Part shown: positions 1-8,936 of the stretch, in pieces
Numbering within the stretch: position 1 is the stretch's first letter
How the letters are laid out: each line of letters starts with the position of its first letter
NCBI GenBank assembly: GCA_026706385.1
Contig: JAPOYV010000051.1
Coordinates: 1-39,346 of the forward strand
Reading direction: 5' to 3'
From: Gammaproteobacteria bacterium
GTDB taxonomy: Bacteria; Pseudomonadota; Gammaproteobacteria; Pseudomonadales; Azotimanducaceae
Length of the DNA stretch: 39,346 bases
The notes under the pieces: model-generated
What the model saw: only the letters and a program-made list of their open reading frames with translations
The model's database searches: none
Told to the model about the DNA's origin: nothing
Program-made: the position numbers and the translations under genes

Positions 1-205
1 TCAGCGGAGGACCTGCGCAGCAGGTTGACACGGTGGCGGCGGTGGCGTTCCCGGCGTGTCCCCGGTGGTGTAGAATCCCGCGATTCGCGGGTCGCGTAAA
101 ATCGCATTTCGGATCGGGGCGGCGCTTTCGGTCCATTTGGCAAAGTGCCGCGAAAAGTAGTACCGCCTCTCGACGCCCGCTTAAAAGTCCATTAAAATCA
201 ATAGG
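1..205. mobile_element. Possible end of an insertion element (tentative)
   Basis: No gene can be assigned with confidence here. The segment holds a perfect hairpin CCCGCG-ATT-CGCGGG at 76-90. Two direct copies of AATGGAC lie on the minus strand, one within 131-141 and one within 187-197. Spaced internal repeats of this general kind occur at the ends of IS21-type elements. The ABC exporter gene that enters from the right stops matching its family at about 215-230 and ends at a TGA formed at 198-200, which would fit an inserted end. A plus-strand frame is open from base 1 to a TAA at 97-99 and could be the tail of an element gene, but its sequence is not recognisable. This is inference; the rest of the element would lie outside the window. 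Confidence 0.25.
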
Positions 206-1517
206 TTGATTGGGGTGTGCCGTTGACGCGCAGGTCGTGCCCGTCGAGTTCGACGTGGCCGTGCGTGGGGTCGTAGAGGCGAGCAAGCAACTTGACGATC
301 GTCGTCTTGCCGGCGCCGTTTTCGCCGACAAGGGCGAATTTCGACCCGTGGGGAATCGTGAGACTCAAACCCTCAAGCACAGGCTTGGACGACTCCGGGT
401 ACGAGAACCCGACGTCGCGCAGCTCCAGGCCACGGACTAGCGGCTTCGGAATCCTTCGCACATGGTCTCGGCGGGGCGCCAGCGTCCCCGCAACAGATCC
501 GGTGTCGAGATCCACGAACCGAAAGTACCTCCCAGCCCCAAGAGCGCCTTCGAAGATCTCGCCGATGGCACCCACCAGGCCGTCCAGTTGCGCCCGGCAT
601 TGCAGGGTGGCCGTAAAGACGAGGGTGAGGTCGCCCACCGAGATTCGTCCGCCGACGGCCTCGACCACGGCGAACACCCAGATTGCCGCAGTCCCGGCGA
701 GCGAAAGAACGTCGAGCCAGATGTCCGCCGTCAGGATTCTCCGTTCCCGGTTCCAGAAGACGGCCACTTGAGCGTGCGCATATTCGAGGAACCTGCCCAC
801 CAGATGGTCGGTCAGTGAGAAGACGCGCACTTCGCTGGCCGAATGGCGGCTCGTCAGCAGCTCGTGCAGGTACTGCTGGATGCGGGCTCCACGGACGATC
901 TCGTCGAGATAGGCGTTTCGTTGCCGGGCGAACCGCCCCTGCATCGCGAGGCTTGGCAGTGCCGAGGCCAGCAGAACGAGTATCGCGGCCGGGTGCAGCA
1001 CCGCAAGCAGACTCACCATCGCCAGGAGCGAAACGGCCTGGCGCAGGATGGTCAAGGACCGGTTGCCGACGTCGTGCACACGCCAGCGATGCTCCGCAGC
1101 CTGATGGAGCAGGTCGTAGAAGCGCGGCGTCTCGAAGAAGGCGATGTCGAGCGTGCCGGCCTTGCGCAGCAGTTTCTGGGACTCGAGAACCTCCGTTTTC
1201 TCCTGCAACAGCCGCCGGACAATGCCGTCGAACGAAGTCAGGGCAGCGCTTGCGACCCACACCGCGAACAATGCGATGAGCGGAACCGCGAGGGGAGTCC
1301 ACCCGGTTTCGTTCGTTGCTGCATCCACCACACCGTTGACGATGACCTTCATCGACAGCCAAGCCATGGCGGCCGGAGCAAGGGCGTTGAATGCGAGTAT
1401 CAGGGCCAGACCAACCAGAAGGGCCGGCGAGACTTCCCAGAGAAAGGCGAATACGCGAGGCACCACGGTGATGGTGGTGCGGATAGCGCTCGCCGGGTCG
1501 TCAGTTTGCGTCGACAC
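198..1517 (-). pseudogene. ABC exporter (fused membrane and ATPase domains), 3' truncated
   Basis: The 439 residues form an ABC half-exporter that has lost its end. Residues about 25-310 are the membrane domain with several hydrophobic helices. The nucleotide-binding domain starts near 365 and has the A-loop region (FSYPES) and an intact Walker A, GENGAGKTTIVK. It stops some 30 residues later with an atypical tail (VNGTPQSTY). The Q-loop, LSGGQ signature, Walker B aspartate and H-loop are all missing; family members usually run to about 580-600 residues. The protein could not hydrolyse ATP normally, so I call it a pseudogene. The start is a GTG at 1517, seven bases after the upstream stop. 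The break coincides with sequence that looks like an element end, so insertion is the likely cause. The substrate is unknown. Confidence 0.8.
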
Positions 1518-1524
1518 GGTTCAT

Positions 1525-2482
1525 CTACTGATCGAAGAGCCCGGGCCGAACATCCCCGTAGGTCTGCGCGGCCCTCTTAAACGCCTTGCTACCCAGCGAC
1601 CGGGCGAGGTCCGCGCAGGCGAAGGCGAGCTTCGCGTCATGTTCGTCGTCGATGGACGCAGGTCTTGGTTCGGCCGCGGGGTCGTACCGCGGCGCGCCGA
1701 CAGTGACGTACGCGGCCAGCAATCCGGCGCTCAGCAGTCCGTCCGTGTCCATACCGATCACGTCGGCGCACACCGCGAGCGCATGGGTACCGGTCACCAT
1801 GTGCAGCGCAAAGAAGCCCTGCGTGTCGTTGAAGACTGCCAGGCTCAACTCCGCGAGACGGCGCCGGTTGTCCGGGACGACCACGACGCGTTCCGCCAAG
1901 ACGCCCGACGCAACGGTTGCGTTGTAGCGTCGCTCGAACGGTTCGTCCAAAGGTAGGGACGCAGGCGCCGACAGCGGCTCGTCGCCGTAACTCGCCCCGT
2001 CGGCAAAGGCCTGCAAGGCCGGGTCCGGACCTGCGCTCGCAAGGTAGGCGAGTCCGGCGACGATTTCTGACTCGACATCGAATCGAATGCCGTATGCGAG
2101 TCGAATGACCGGGTGGAAGGCGAAGCGGACCCAGCCACTGACGAGCCGGGGCAGCCAGTTCTCTAAGGTCGCCTGGGCCCCCACGCGTGCGACTTCCCGG
2201 TCGAAGTACGCCAACAGCGAGCCGTAGGCCCCGAGGTCCCCCACCGCGTGCGATCTCCGTCGGCGCGTGCCGGACATGATGGACCGGCGGGTCGAGACGC
2301 TGCCGGTATCGCATCGCGTACGTCTCCAGCGCGTCCTTCCCTGCACCGTTCGCCCACATCGCCAAGAGAGCCATCGGCAGATGGTCCGACAGATGTCCAC
2401 CGTAGTGTGGCCCGTGGGCGTTGCGATGGGCGAGGAGCCTCTCCGCAAGCCAATACGGCACGCGACGTCCCGGCACCGTCAT
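1525..2482 (-). pseudogene. Questin oxidase family gene with a one-base frameshift
   Basis: Two overlapping frames together make one member of the questin oxidase family (DUF4243). The first runs from the ATG at 2482, which overlaps the rsmG stop as ATGA, and contains the family's N-terminal motif HYGGHLSDHLPMALLAM. The second continues from about 2240 to the TAG at 1525 with DLGAYGSLLAYFDREV and the helical remainder. They join if one base is removed from the C5 run at 2238-2242, which gives a smooth EIARGGDLGAYG junction. Fungal relatives perform Baeyer-Villiger-type oxidation of anthraquinones; bacterial members are mostly uncharacterised. The frameshift is either a homopolymer sequencing error or a real null mutation. 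Both halves are otherwise intact, which favours error or very recent inactivation. Confidence 0.75.
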
Positions 2483-3090
2483 GCCCGGCACGCCAACCGA
2501 ACCGCGGTGACCCAGCCGCGGCCAACGGCGGCTTCATCGACGATTTCCCCTCCGTCGAAGATCGGTGAACCTAGCCGCTCCCGGGACTGCAGCAAGACCG
2601 ACCCACCAGGCTTGAGCAAGTGGCGAACGAGGTTCCAAGCCTTCAAAGGTGGCGCGACCGCACGGATCGTGATGATGTCGAACGCCCCGGGTGCCGTGTA
2701 ATGGCGGACGTCCCGCGCCACGACGTCCACGTTCGCCAAGTCCAGTTCGATGACCGCATGCCGGAGGAAGGCGCACTTGCGCGTGCTGCGTTCGATCAGC
2801 ACGACAGGCACGTTCGGGCGCGCGATGGCGAGCGGTATGCCGGGCAGCCCGGCTCCGGCGCCGACATCCGCCAAACGGCCGGTGACCCACGGCGATAGCG
2901 CGAGGCTGTCGGCGGTGTGCCGCTCGCGCAAATGCGGGATGTCGCCGCGAGCGACCAGATTGCTGCGGGCATTCCAGCGCTGGACCAGGGCTTCGAACGC
3001 CGCCAGCTTCGCGGTCGCGCCGTCGGGCAGGGCGGCTGGTGCCGGCTCTTTGCGCACGGCCTCAAGCGCGGCGGCGTTCGCCTTCGGCAC
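2479..3090 (-). CDS. rsmG: 16S rRNA (guanine-527-N7)-methyltransferase
   Basis: RsmG (GidB) methylates N7 of G527 in 16S rRNA using S-adenosylmethionine. The family N-terminus is clear ([17 protein letters not shown], then RHTADSL), followed by the SAM-binding loop [14 protein letters not shown] and the conserved IRAVAP segment. From the GTG at 3090 the protein has 203 residues, close to the roughly 207 of E. coli RsmG. GTG codons at 3144 and 3057 are also possible and none has a convincing ribosome site. The start at 3090 overlaps the end of mnmG by 29 bases, so the two are probably translationally coupled, as in the widespread mnmG-rsmG pair. The next gene starts on the rsmG stop codon. The parA-parB genes that often follow rsmG in proteobacteria are not here. 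Confidence 0.93.
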   Translation of the reverse strand: MPKANAAALEAVRKEPAPAALPDGATAKLAAFEALVQRWNARSNLVARGDIPHLRERHTADSLALSPWVTGRLADVGAGAGLPGIPLAIARPNVPVVLIERSTRKCAFLRHAVIELDLANVDVVARDVRHYTAPGAFDIITIRAVAPPLKAWNLVRHLLKPGGSVLLQSRERLGSPIFDGGEIVDEAAVGRGWVTAVRLACRA

Positions 3091-4942
3091 GCTTGGCGTG
3101 CACGAGCAGCAGGGACAGCGCGGCGGGGGTGACGCCGGGAACACGCGCGGCCTGGGCGAGCGTTGCCGGCGCGCGCGTGCGCAGCTTGTCCTTCAATTCG
3201 TTCGACAGGCCGGAGATTCGTGCATAGTCGAAGTCCGCCGCGAGCGCCACGTTCTCGTTGTCCTTCACGCGCGCGATCTCGTCGTCCTGGCGCTGCATGT
3301 AGCCGGCGTACTTCGCCTCGATCTCAAGTTGTGCCAAGACGGCCTCATCCGGCGAATCGCCAAGCGCCGCAGCGATGGCCTGCGCGTCGATGCCCGGACG
3401 CTTCAAGAGTTCAAAGAGCGATGTCGACTTGGCGATGGTCTCGCCGGTCGCCGTTTCCAGAGCCCGCGCCAAGTCGGTCCCCGGGGCAGCGACGGTTCCC
3501 GCCAAACGCTCGGCGCCCGCCTCCAAGGCGCGCCGTCTCGTGCTGAACACCCGCCAGCGCTCGTCGTCGACAACCCCCAGAGAACGCCCCATTGGGGTCA
3601 GACGCAGATCGGCGTTGTCCTGGCGCAAGCGCAGCCGGTATTCCGCGCGACTGGTGAACATGCGGTACGGCTCGGTGACGCCCAGGGTGACCAGGTCGTC
3701 CACCAGCACGCCGAGGTAGCCCTCGTAACGCGCGGGGCACCAGGCGTCCTTGCCATCGACCGTGCGGGCCGCGTTGATGCCAGCGAGGAGTCCTTGCGCA
3801 GCCGCCTCCTCGTACCCGGTCGTACCGTTGATCTGGCCAGCGAAGTACAGCCCCTCGATCACCCGGGTCTCCAGGCTCGGACGCAGGTCCCGGGGATCGA
3901 AGAAGTCGTACTCGATGGCGTAGCCCGGCCGCGTGATGTGCGCGTTCTCGAAACCCCGGATGCTGTTGACGGCCGCCAACTGCACATCGAAGGGCAAGCT
4001 GGTCGAGATGCCGTTCGGATACACCTCGTGGGTGTCCAGACCTTCGGGCTCGACGAAGACCTGGTGCTGCGTGCGATCGGCGAAGCGCACGACCTTGTCC
4101 TCGATGGACGGGCAATACCGTGGACCCTCGGCCTCGATCACGCCGGCGTACATCGGCGAGCGGTCGAGACCAGAGCGGATGATGTCGTGGGTGGTCGCGT
4201 TGGTGTGCGTGATGTGGCAGACGGTCTGCGCGGGATGTGCATCCGGCGTGGACAGGAAGGACATCACGGGCCGCGGCTCGTCGCCCGGCTGCGTCTCCAT
4301 CACGGCGAAGTCCACGCTGCGCCCGTCCAAGCGTGGCGGCGTCCCGGTCTTCAGGCGGTCGACGCGCAGCGGCAACGCGCGCAGGCGTTCCGCCAGCGCG
4401 TTGGCCGGCGGGTCGCCGGCGCGCCCGCCCGGTCCGTCCTCCAAGCCGATGTGGATGCGCCCGCCCAGGAACGTGCCGGTGGTGAGTACGACGCGGTTGG
4501 CCTCGATGCGCAGCCCCATCTGCGTGTCGACACCGCGGATCCGGTCATCGTCCACGACAAGATCCACCACCGATTGCTGAAAGACGGTGAGGTTCTCCTG
4601 GGACTCCACGATCGCACGCATCGCGTTTCTGTAGAGGACGCGGTCGGCCTGGGCGCGCGTGGCGCGCACCGCCGGACCCTTGCTGGAATTCAGCGTACGG
4701 AAGTGGATGCCCGCGCGGTCAGCGGCGAGCGCCATGGCGCCGCCCAAGGCATCGATCTCGCGGACCAGGTGGGACTTCCCGATGCCACCGATGGCCGGGT
4801 TGCATGACATCTGGCCGATGGTTTCGATGCTCATCGTCAGCAGCAACGTCTTCGCGCCCACGCGGGCGGATGCCAGCGCGGCCTCGGCGCCGGCATGGCC
4901 GCCGCCGATGACGATGACGTCGAAACGTTGGGGGTGGTTCAT
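3062..4942 (-). CDS. mnmG: tRNA uridine-5-carboxymethylaminomethyl modification enzyme, FAD subunit
   Basis: MnmG (GidA) works with the GTPase MnmE to build the carboxymethylaminomethyl group on U34 of certain tRNAs in the cytoplasm. The N-terminal FAD fold carries [10 protein letters not shown] at residues 13-22, followed by the family signatures [19 protein letters not shown] and [15 protein letters not shown]. The middle has [14 protein letters not shown], and the C-terminal helical domain has [11 protein letters not shown]. The 626-residue length matches E. coli MnmG (629). The ATG at 4942 is chosen over upstream in-frame codons because GAGGGG lies six bases before it and it precedes the FAD motif by the usual distance. 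The gene reads directly into rsmG. A 41-base gap separates it from the dioxygenase gene upstream, so it may have its own promoter. Confidence 0.97.
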   Translation of the reverse strand: MNHPQRFDVIVIGGGHAGAEAALASARVGAKTLLLTMSIETIGQMSCNPAIGGIGKSHLVREIDALGGAMALAADRAGIHFRTLNSSKGPAVRATRAQADRVLYRNAMRAIVESQENLTVFQQSVVDLVVDDDRIRGVDTQMGLRIEANRVVLTTGTFLGGRIHIGLEDGPGGRAGDPPANALAERLRALPLRVDRLKTGTPPRLDGRSVDFAVMETQPGDEPRPVMSFLSTPDAHPAQTVCHITHTNATTHDIIRSGLDRSPMYAGVIEAEGPRYCPSIEDKVVRFADRTQHQVFVEPEGLDTHEVYPNGISTSLPFDVQLAAVNSIRGFENAHITRPGYAIEYDFFDPRDLRPSLETRVIEGLYFAGQINGTTGYEEAAAQGLLAGINAARTVDGKDAWCPARYEGYLGVLVDDLVTLGVTEPYRMFTSRAEYRLRLRQDNADLRLTPMGRSLGVVDDERWRVFSTRRRALEAGAERLAGTVAAPGTDLARALETATGETIAKSTSLFELLKRPGIDAQAIAAALGDSPDEAVLAQLEIEAKYAGYMQRQDDEIARVKDNENVALAADFDYARISGLSNELKDKLRTRAPATLAQAARVPGVTPAALSLLLVHAKRAEGERRRA

Positions 4943-4983
4943 GGCACGTCCCCTCATGGGGCCGATGGCCAACGGGGCGCGGA

Positions 4984-5814
4984 TTATACGCTCGCTGCCT
5001 GCGCCCTCGGCGGCCAGGCCTCGAGGCCCGCGAGCCGGCGACCCAGGGGCGTCAACTCGGCAACCGGTCCAGGTTCGGGATCGCGCTGTCCTTGCACTTT
5101 CTGGCGCAACGCCCAGGCCGGTGCGCGCTTCTCGCGGAAGGCCGCGCCGAGCTTGAGCCGCGCCGCTTCATCCGCCGCGGGACTCATCGTGACGTATTGG
5201 ACCCAGCGGGGCCGGGCACTATCGTTGCGAGCCGACGAGTGCGGCATGAGCCGCGACCAGATCAGGAGCGACCCCGCCTTGCCGCCGACGCGCTTGGCAT
5301 GCGGCGTTGCCTCGGCCAGCGCGTCGGTGATGCTGTCGCGGTGCGCTTCGAGCCAATCCGGCAGGTCGCGGTAGATCTCTGGGGCGCAGCAGAACGCGCC
5401 CTGGTCGGCGTGGGTGTCAGTCAGGTAGACCAAGCCTTGATAGCCAGCGGCATCCTTCGGCTGGCGCGGGTCGGCATCCCAATGCAGCTTGCTGACCCGC
5501 ACGGTTTCATCGCCCGCGGGCGGCTTGAAGGAGGCGCGGTCGACGCTCGACCACAGGGCGCGGCTACCATAGAGTTCGGTGAAGATCGCGTGCACCGCAG
5601 GATGTTGGCGGACCTCCCAGAGCGCCGGGTGATGGTGCAACGGGACGATTCCGTGGCCCTGGGCGACACCCCAGGTCGAAGCGTCGCCCGGGTCGACACG
5701 CAGGAACGACGCCACGGCCTCGATGACCGCCTCGCAGAGCGGCTTCGGGACCACGGCGTCCACCACCGCGTAGCCGCGCTCAGCCAGCGCGGTCTTTATC
5801 GCTTCCGTCAACAT
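4984..5814 (-). CDS. Phytanoyl-CoA dioxygenase (PhyH) family protein
   Basis: This 276-residue protein looks like a non-haem iron, 2-oxoglutarate-dependent oxygenase of the PhyH family. The iron-binding HxD motif is in [11 protein letters not shown], and the distal histidine is probably that in [11 protein letters not shown], followed by an arginine (RPRWVQYV) placed to hold 2-oxoglutarate. PhyH relatives hydroxylate acyl-CoAs or small metabolites; the substrate cannot be told. The ATG at 5814 overlaps the stop of the VIT/vWA gene as ATGA, so it is probably the last gene of the sigma factor/vWA operon. A TTG one codon upstream is less likely. It is one of three PhyH-type genes between 4984 and 14165. 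The three differ widely in sequence and length and are not recent duplicates. Confidence 0.85.
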   Translation of the reverse strand: MLTEAIKTALAERGYAVVDAVVPKPLCEAVIEAVASFLRVDPGDASTWGVAQGHGIVPLHHHPALWEVRQHPAVHAIFTELYGSRALWSSVDRASFKPPAGDETVRVSKLHWDADPRQPKDAAGYQGLVYLTDTHADQGAFCCAPEIYRDLPDWLEAHRDSITDALAEATPHAKRVGGKAGSLLIWSRLMPHSSARNDSARPRWVQYVTMSPAADEAARLKLGAAFREKRAPAWALRQKVQGQRDPEPGPVAELTPLGRRLAGLEAWPPRAQAASV

Positions 5815-8042
5815 CAATCCACGGTCGTGCTGTAGCGCACCCCATTCGGTACCGGCACCGCCTGGTAGACAGTAACACCGTGGTCGCCAGCCGTTCTCGC
5901 CCGCGAATCCACCGCGACGAACGACGTATAGCCCGACATCAACTGATGCGCGAGCGCCGTGGTCGTGATCGTGTCCTTGAGTTCGCCGCCCGGGTCACCA
6001 GCCCAAGAAGCCCGATCCGCCAATTCTGCGATCCGTTCCCGCGCCCAGACCTTGGCCAACGATGGCCTGTCAGCGTGGTCCGAACCGACCGCCACGATCA
6101 ACGGTTCCCCCCCGGCTCTTGCGGAGACCGTCACACTCCCCGGTTCTCCCGTGAACGTCCCAGTCACCACCAGCGGGCGACCGACGAACAGGTCCGGCGT
6201 GGCGTGCGGATACGCGTCAGCGACGCGCATGTCGCCCCAGTCGAATTCGATTTCGGTCAGCACGGGATGGCTGATCCGATCCAGGAAGTCGCCCATGACC
6301 ACACGCGCCGAATCGTTCAGTCCCAGGTAGGCCACCACGCCGCGACCGGTCTTGGCCATGCGTTCGAGCAGGTAGCGATTGACCGACGTGCCGACGCCGA
6401 AACTGAAGATCCGCGACGCGCCCAGCCGACCGTGAATTGCCCCGAGGATGTCCGACTCGTTGCCGATGTAGCCGTCCGTCATGAACGACACGAAGCGCAG
6501 CCGCGCCGGATCATGGGGGAAGTCAAGGGCCGCCTTGACGCCTTCGACCATGTAGGTCCCGCCGCCGCTCCGGAGATCCGCCAGGTAGGCTCGGGCGCGG
6601 GCGATGTTCGCAGGCGTTGCCCGCACCGGTGTCGCGCCAAACCGGCTCGCCCCTTCGGAAAAACGGATGATCTGGAACGTGTCGTCGCCACCGAGCCGGT
6701 CCAGCGCCGTGGCCACGGCCTCCTTCGCCTGCTCAAGCGGCCGGCCGCGCATGGAGCCGGAGGCGTCGATGACGAACACCAACTCCAAGGGGTGCCGCGC
6801 AACGTCGCTCGGCCCACGGGGCGGGATCAGCATCAGCGAGAAGAAGCCTCGGCCGGTGTCGGCATCCCGGTGGGTGAGCAGCGTGGACTTCACCGTCTCC
6901 CCGGCGACGCGGAAGTCCAGCACGAAATCCCGGTTCGGCAGCGTCTTTTCGTTCTCGAGCGCGATGCTCGCGACGGTCGAGGACGGCCGTTCGATGGCCA
7001 CGCGATGGGTGGACTTCAGATCCTCGATCTCGACGCCGGCGTCGATGTCCACGCGGATGCTGATGTCGTGGCCCGAGCGTTCCGACGGCGCCAAGTATTC
7101 GACCGCAGCCGTGGTGTCGCGGTGGCTTCCGCGGCGGACAGCGCCTAGCCGATCCGTAGGGTCCGGGGGATTGAAGCGGGGGCCGACGACGGTGGGGAAC
7201 ACGAAGGAGTACCAGCCGTCCTTGTAGGCCAGGGTGTGGAAATAGGTGATGTCGACCTCGATGGTCTTGCCGGGCTCGATGTTCGCCACCTTCTGCTCGA
7301 AGACGTTGGGCCGTTGCTGGACGAGCAGGCTGGCGCGGTAGCCCTGCGCCCGGGCTTGACGGTAAATCTCCTCGGCCTCCGCCTTCTCGCGCACGATGCC
7401 GCGGATGGTGCGTTCGCCGATCACCATGAGGAACTCGCCGACGGCCGCTTTTTCCGGCAAGGGGAACAGGTAGACGGCCTCGATCTTGGTGTCGAACGGG
7501 TTTTCGAATCGCTGGTTCACGGCCACCGTGCTGATGTGGCCCTCGATGGCCGCATTCACCGCCGTGTGCTCCAGCGGTAAGGGGACGTATTGTCGGGCAC
7601 CGATGTGCGCCCTGGCCGGGAAACTCGCCAGCATGGCCCCGGTGCCGATCGACTGATCGTCCCATGCCACCGGCGCGGCGCTACGCGCCTCGCCAGCGGT
7701 TTGACGGAGCTTCAGCGAGTTTGGGCTGGGCGCGGACTCGGTTAGGGCCCGCCGATTGAAGTTGGACGACACGACCATCTCTTCGACCGCATCGACCGCA
7801 GTCGTCGCGGTCGGCTTGGCGATAACCCAGACCTCGTGCTGGCGGGGCGCCGGGGTTGCGGGGGTGCTTGAACGCACCGCGCCCGTCGGGTTGGGCCTTT
7901 CGTCGGCGTCTGGGTTCCACGGCGGTGGCGACGTCGCCGGCACCGGCGCCATGGCCTGGCAGGCACCACCGGCGACCAGCATGGCCAACAAGGCCGTGCC
8001 GGCCAAGGCAGCCGCGACTACGCGGCCGGTTCTTCTGTCCAT
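5814..8042 (-). CDS. Exported VIT and von Willebrand factor A domain protein
   Basis: This 742-residue protein has an N-terminal signal or lipoprotein-like segment (about residues 8-30, with a cysteine in VAGGACQAMA) and a low-complexity Pro/Thr linker. A VIT domain at roughly 130-280 follows, with family sequences such as NQRFENPFDTKIEAVYLFPL and RPNVFEQKVANI. The vWA domain at about 415-600 has an intact metal site, VFVIDASGSM (first Asp at 426). It resembles inter-alpha-trypsin-inhibitor-like bacterial proteins that act in the envelope through metal-dependent protein binding. There is no C-terminal LPxTG motif or membrane anchor, so it is not a typical sortase target. It overlaps the cohesin-like gene by 25 bases and the PhyH gene by 4, and sits in an operon headed by an ECF sigma factor. 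The ligand is unknown. Confidence 0.88.
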   Translation of the reverse strand: MDRRTGRVVAAALAGTALLAMLVAGGACQAMAPVPATSPPPWNPDADERPNPTGAVRSSTPATPAPRQHEVWVIAKPTATTAVDAVEEMVVSSNFNRRALTESAPSPNSLKLRQTAGEARSAAPVAWDDQSIGTGAMLASFPARAHIGARQYVPLPLEHTAVNAAIEGHISTVAVNQRFENPFDTKIEAVYLFPLPEKAAVGEFLMVIGERTIRGIVREKAEAEEIYRQARAQGYRASLLVQQRPNVFEQKVANIEPGKTIEVDITYFHTLAYKDGWYSFVFPTVVGPRFNPPDPTDRLGAVRRGSHRDTTAAVEYLAPSERSGHDISIRVDIDAGVEIEDLKSTHRVAIERPSSTVASIALENEKTLPNRDFVLDFRVAGETVKSTLLTHRDADTGRGFFSLMLIPPRGPSDVARHPLELVFVIDASGSMRGRPLEQAKEAVATALDRLGGDDTFQIIRFSEGASRFGATPVRATPANIARARAYLADLRSGGGTYMVEGVKAALDFPHDPARLRFVSFMTDGYIGNESDILGAIHGRLGASRIFSFGVGTSVNRYLLERMAKTGRGVVAYLGLNDSARVVMGDFLDRISHPVLTEIEFDWGDMRVADAYPHATPDLFVGRPLVVTGTFTGEPGSVTVSARAGGEPLIVAVGSDHADRPSLAKVWARERIAELADRASWAGDPGGELKDTITTTALAHQLMSGYTSFVAVDSRARTAGDHGVTVYQAVPVPNGVRYSTTVD

Positions 8043-8503
8043 CGGTTCCTCCGTTTTGCATCAGTGGCGAGCACAAGGCTGATCGATGCATCGATCGGGC
8101 GGCCATCCGCGGTCGCCGCGGCGACGAGCGTCACCACGAAGTTCGCCTCGTCCGCGACGAGAACATGCACTGTGGCAATGCGCGTTCGCCCCTGGGGCAA
8201 CTCCGCCTCGTCGGCCAGCGTGTAGTCGGCGACCACGACGCGTTCCACGGCACCGCCCTGGGTTGCGTCCCGGTCGTAGTACGGCGCGCGATCGAACGCC
8301 GGGCTTTCGCCGTTCTCTATGCCCACGATCTTGATCGCGCCGTTGCGGTCGGTGAGTTCGAACTGCCACGCCGCCACTGGTTCCGGGCTGTCGAGGACGA
8401 TGTCCACGGGGACGAACCGGGGAGCGTGCGGGGCGTCAGCTTGCTCGGCGGCGTCTGCCAGCGCGGCCAACGCGATCGCAAGGATGCAGCCCAAGCGCTT
8501 CAT
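8018..8503 (-). CDS. Secreted cohesin-like domain protein
   Basis: The 161-residue product starts with a clear signal peptide (MKRLGCILAIALAALADAA). A single beta-rich domain follows that resembles cohesin-type modules: FVPVDIVLDSPEPVAAWQFE, then KIVGIENGESPAFDRAPYYD, a VVVADYTLADEAELPQGRT strand and IATVHVLVA. Cohesins bind dockerins, and the gene immediately upstream encodes a membrane protein with a dockerin-like calcium loop, so the two products may bind each other outside the membrane. Assignment to the cohesin fold rests on pattern recognition and needs a profile search. The ATG at 8503 overlaps the upstream stop as ATGA, and the 3' end overlaps the vWA gene by 25 bases, showing tight coupling. 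Length is typical for one cohesin domain with a signal peptide. Confidence 0.65.
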   Translation of the reverse strand: MKRLGCILAIALAALADAAEQADAPHAPRFVPVDIVLDSPEPVAAWQFELTDRNGAIKIVGIENGESPAFDRAPYYDRDATQGGAVERVVVADYTLADEAELPQGRTRIATVHVLVADEANFVVTLVAAATADGRPIDASISLVLATDAKRRNRWTEEPAA

Positions 8504-8889
8504 CGGCTCGCGTCACCGTTCAGGGCGACGACGCGCTGCGCGAACGCCTCGAGTTCGCGCGGACTTGCCGTGCCGGTACGCGCAAGGGCCAGCACGTCGG
8601 CGATGTCGATGTGGCCAGATGCGTCAACGTCCGTGTAGACGGACTCATTCCCGCCATCCCAGCGCACAGCGACGACGGTGACCAGCGCGAGCGACGCCGC
8701 CAGCGCGGCCCAACCTCCCGGACGCCGCCACGCTGGACGCGCTAGCCGCTCGGCGAATTGCGCTTCAGCCGCATCGCCGAGTCCGCGATCAACTGTGCGT
8801 GTCACGACCGCTGGCGGACGATCGACGCGGTTCAGCGCGTCAATCCAATCCGCGGGCAGGTCCGGCAGGCTCTCGTCTCGATCAACCAT
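8500..8889 (-). CDS. One-pass membrane protein with dockerin-like calcium loop; possible anti-sigma factor
   Basis: The 129-residue protein has a polar, probably cytoplasmic N-terminus of about 57 residues and one transmembrane helix at about 58-77. Its exported tail contains DVDASGHIDIADVLALA at 87-103. Asp87, Asp89, Ser91, Asp95 and Asp98 sit where an EF-hand or type I dockerin loop binds calcium, and a second weaker half follows (SPRELEAFAQRVVALNG). Topology and position just after an ECF sigma gene suggest it anchors and inhibits that sigma factor, although no zinc anti-sigma motif is visible. The ATG at 8889 is chosen because AGGAGAG lies just upstream; a start at 8925 has no such support. 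It overlaps the cohesin-like gene by ATGA. Confidence 0.7.
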   Translation of the reverse strand: MVDRDESLPDLPADWIDALNRVDRPPAVVTRTVDRGLGDAAEAQFAERLARPAWRRPGGWAALAASLALVTVVAVRWDGGNESVYTDVDASGHIDIADVLALARTGTASPRELEAFAQRVVALNGDASR

Positions 8890-8936
8890 GTTCTCTCCTA
8901 CTTCATAGAGCGCGGCACGGACCAAAAAGGTTCATT

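Noticed and set aside
2750-4807. 685-codon open frame on the plus strand
   Set aside because: It runs antisense through mnmG and rsmG and has no recognisable domain; long antisense frames are common in high-GC coding DNA.
5814-8042. Sortase-target vWA protein
   Set aside because: The C-terminus has no LPxTG-like motif, hydrophobic anchor or basic tail, and no sortase gene is near.
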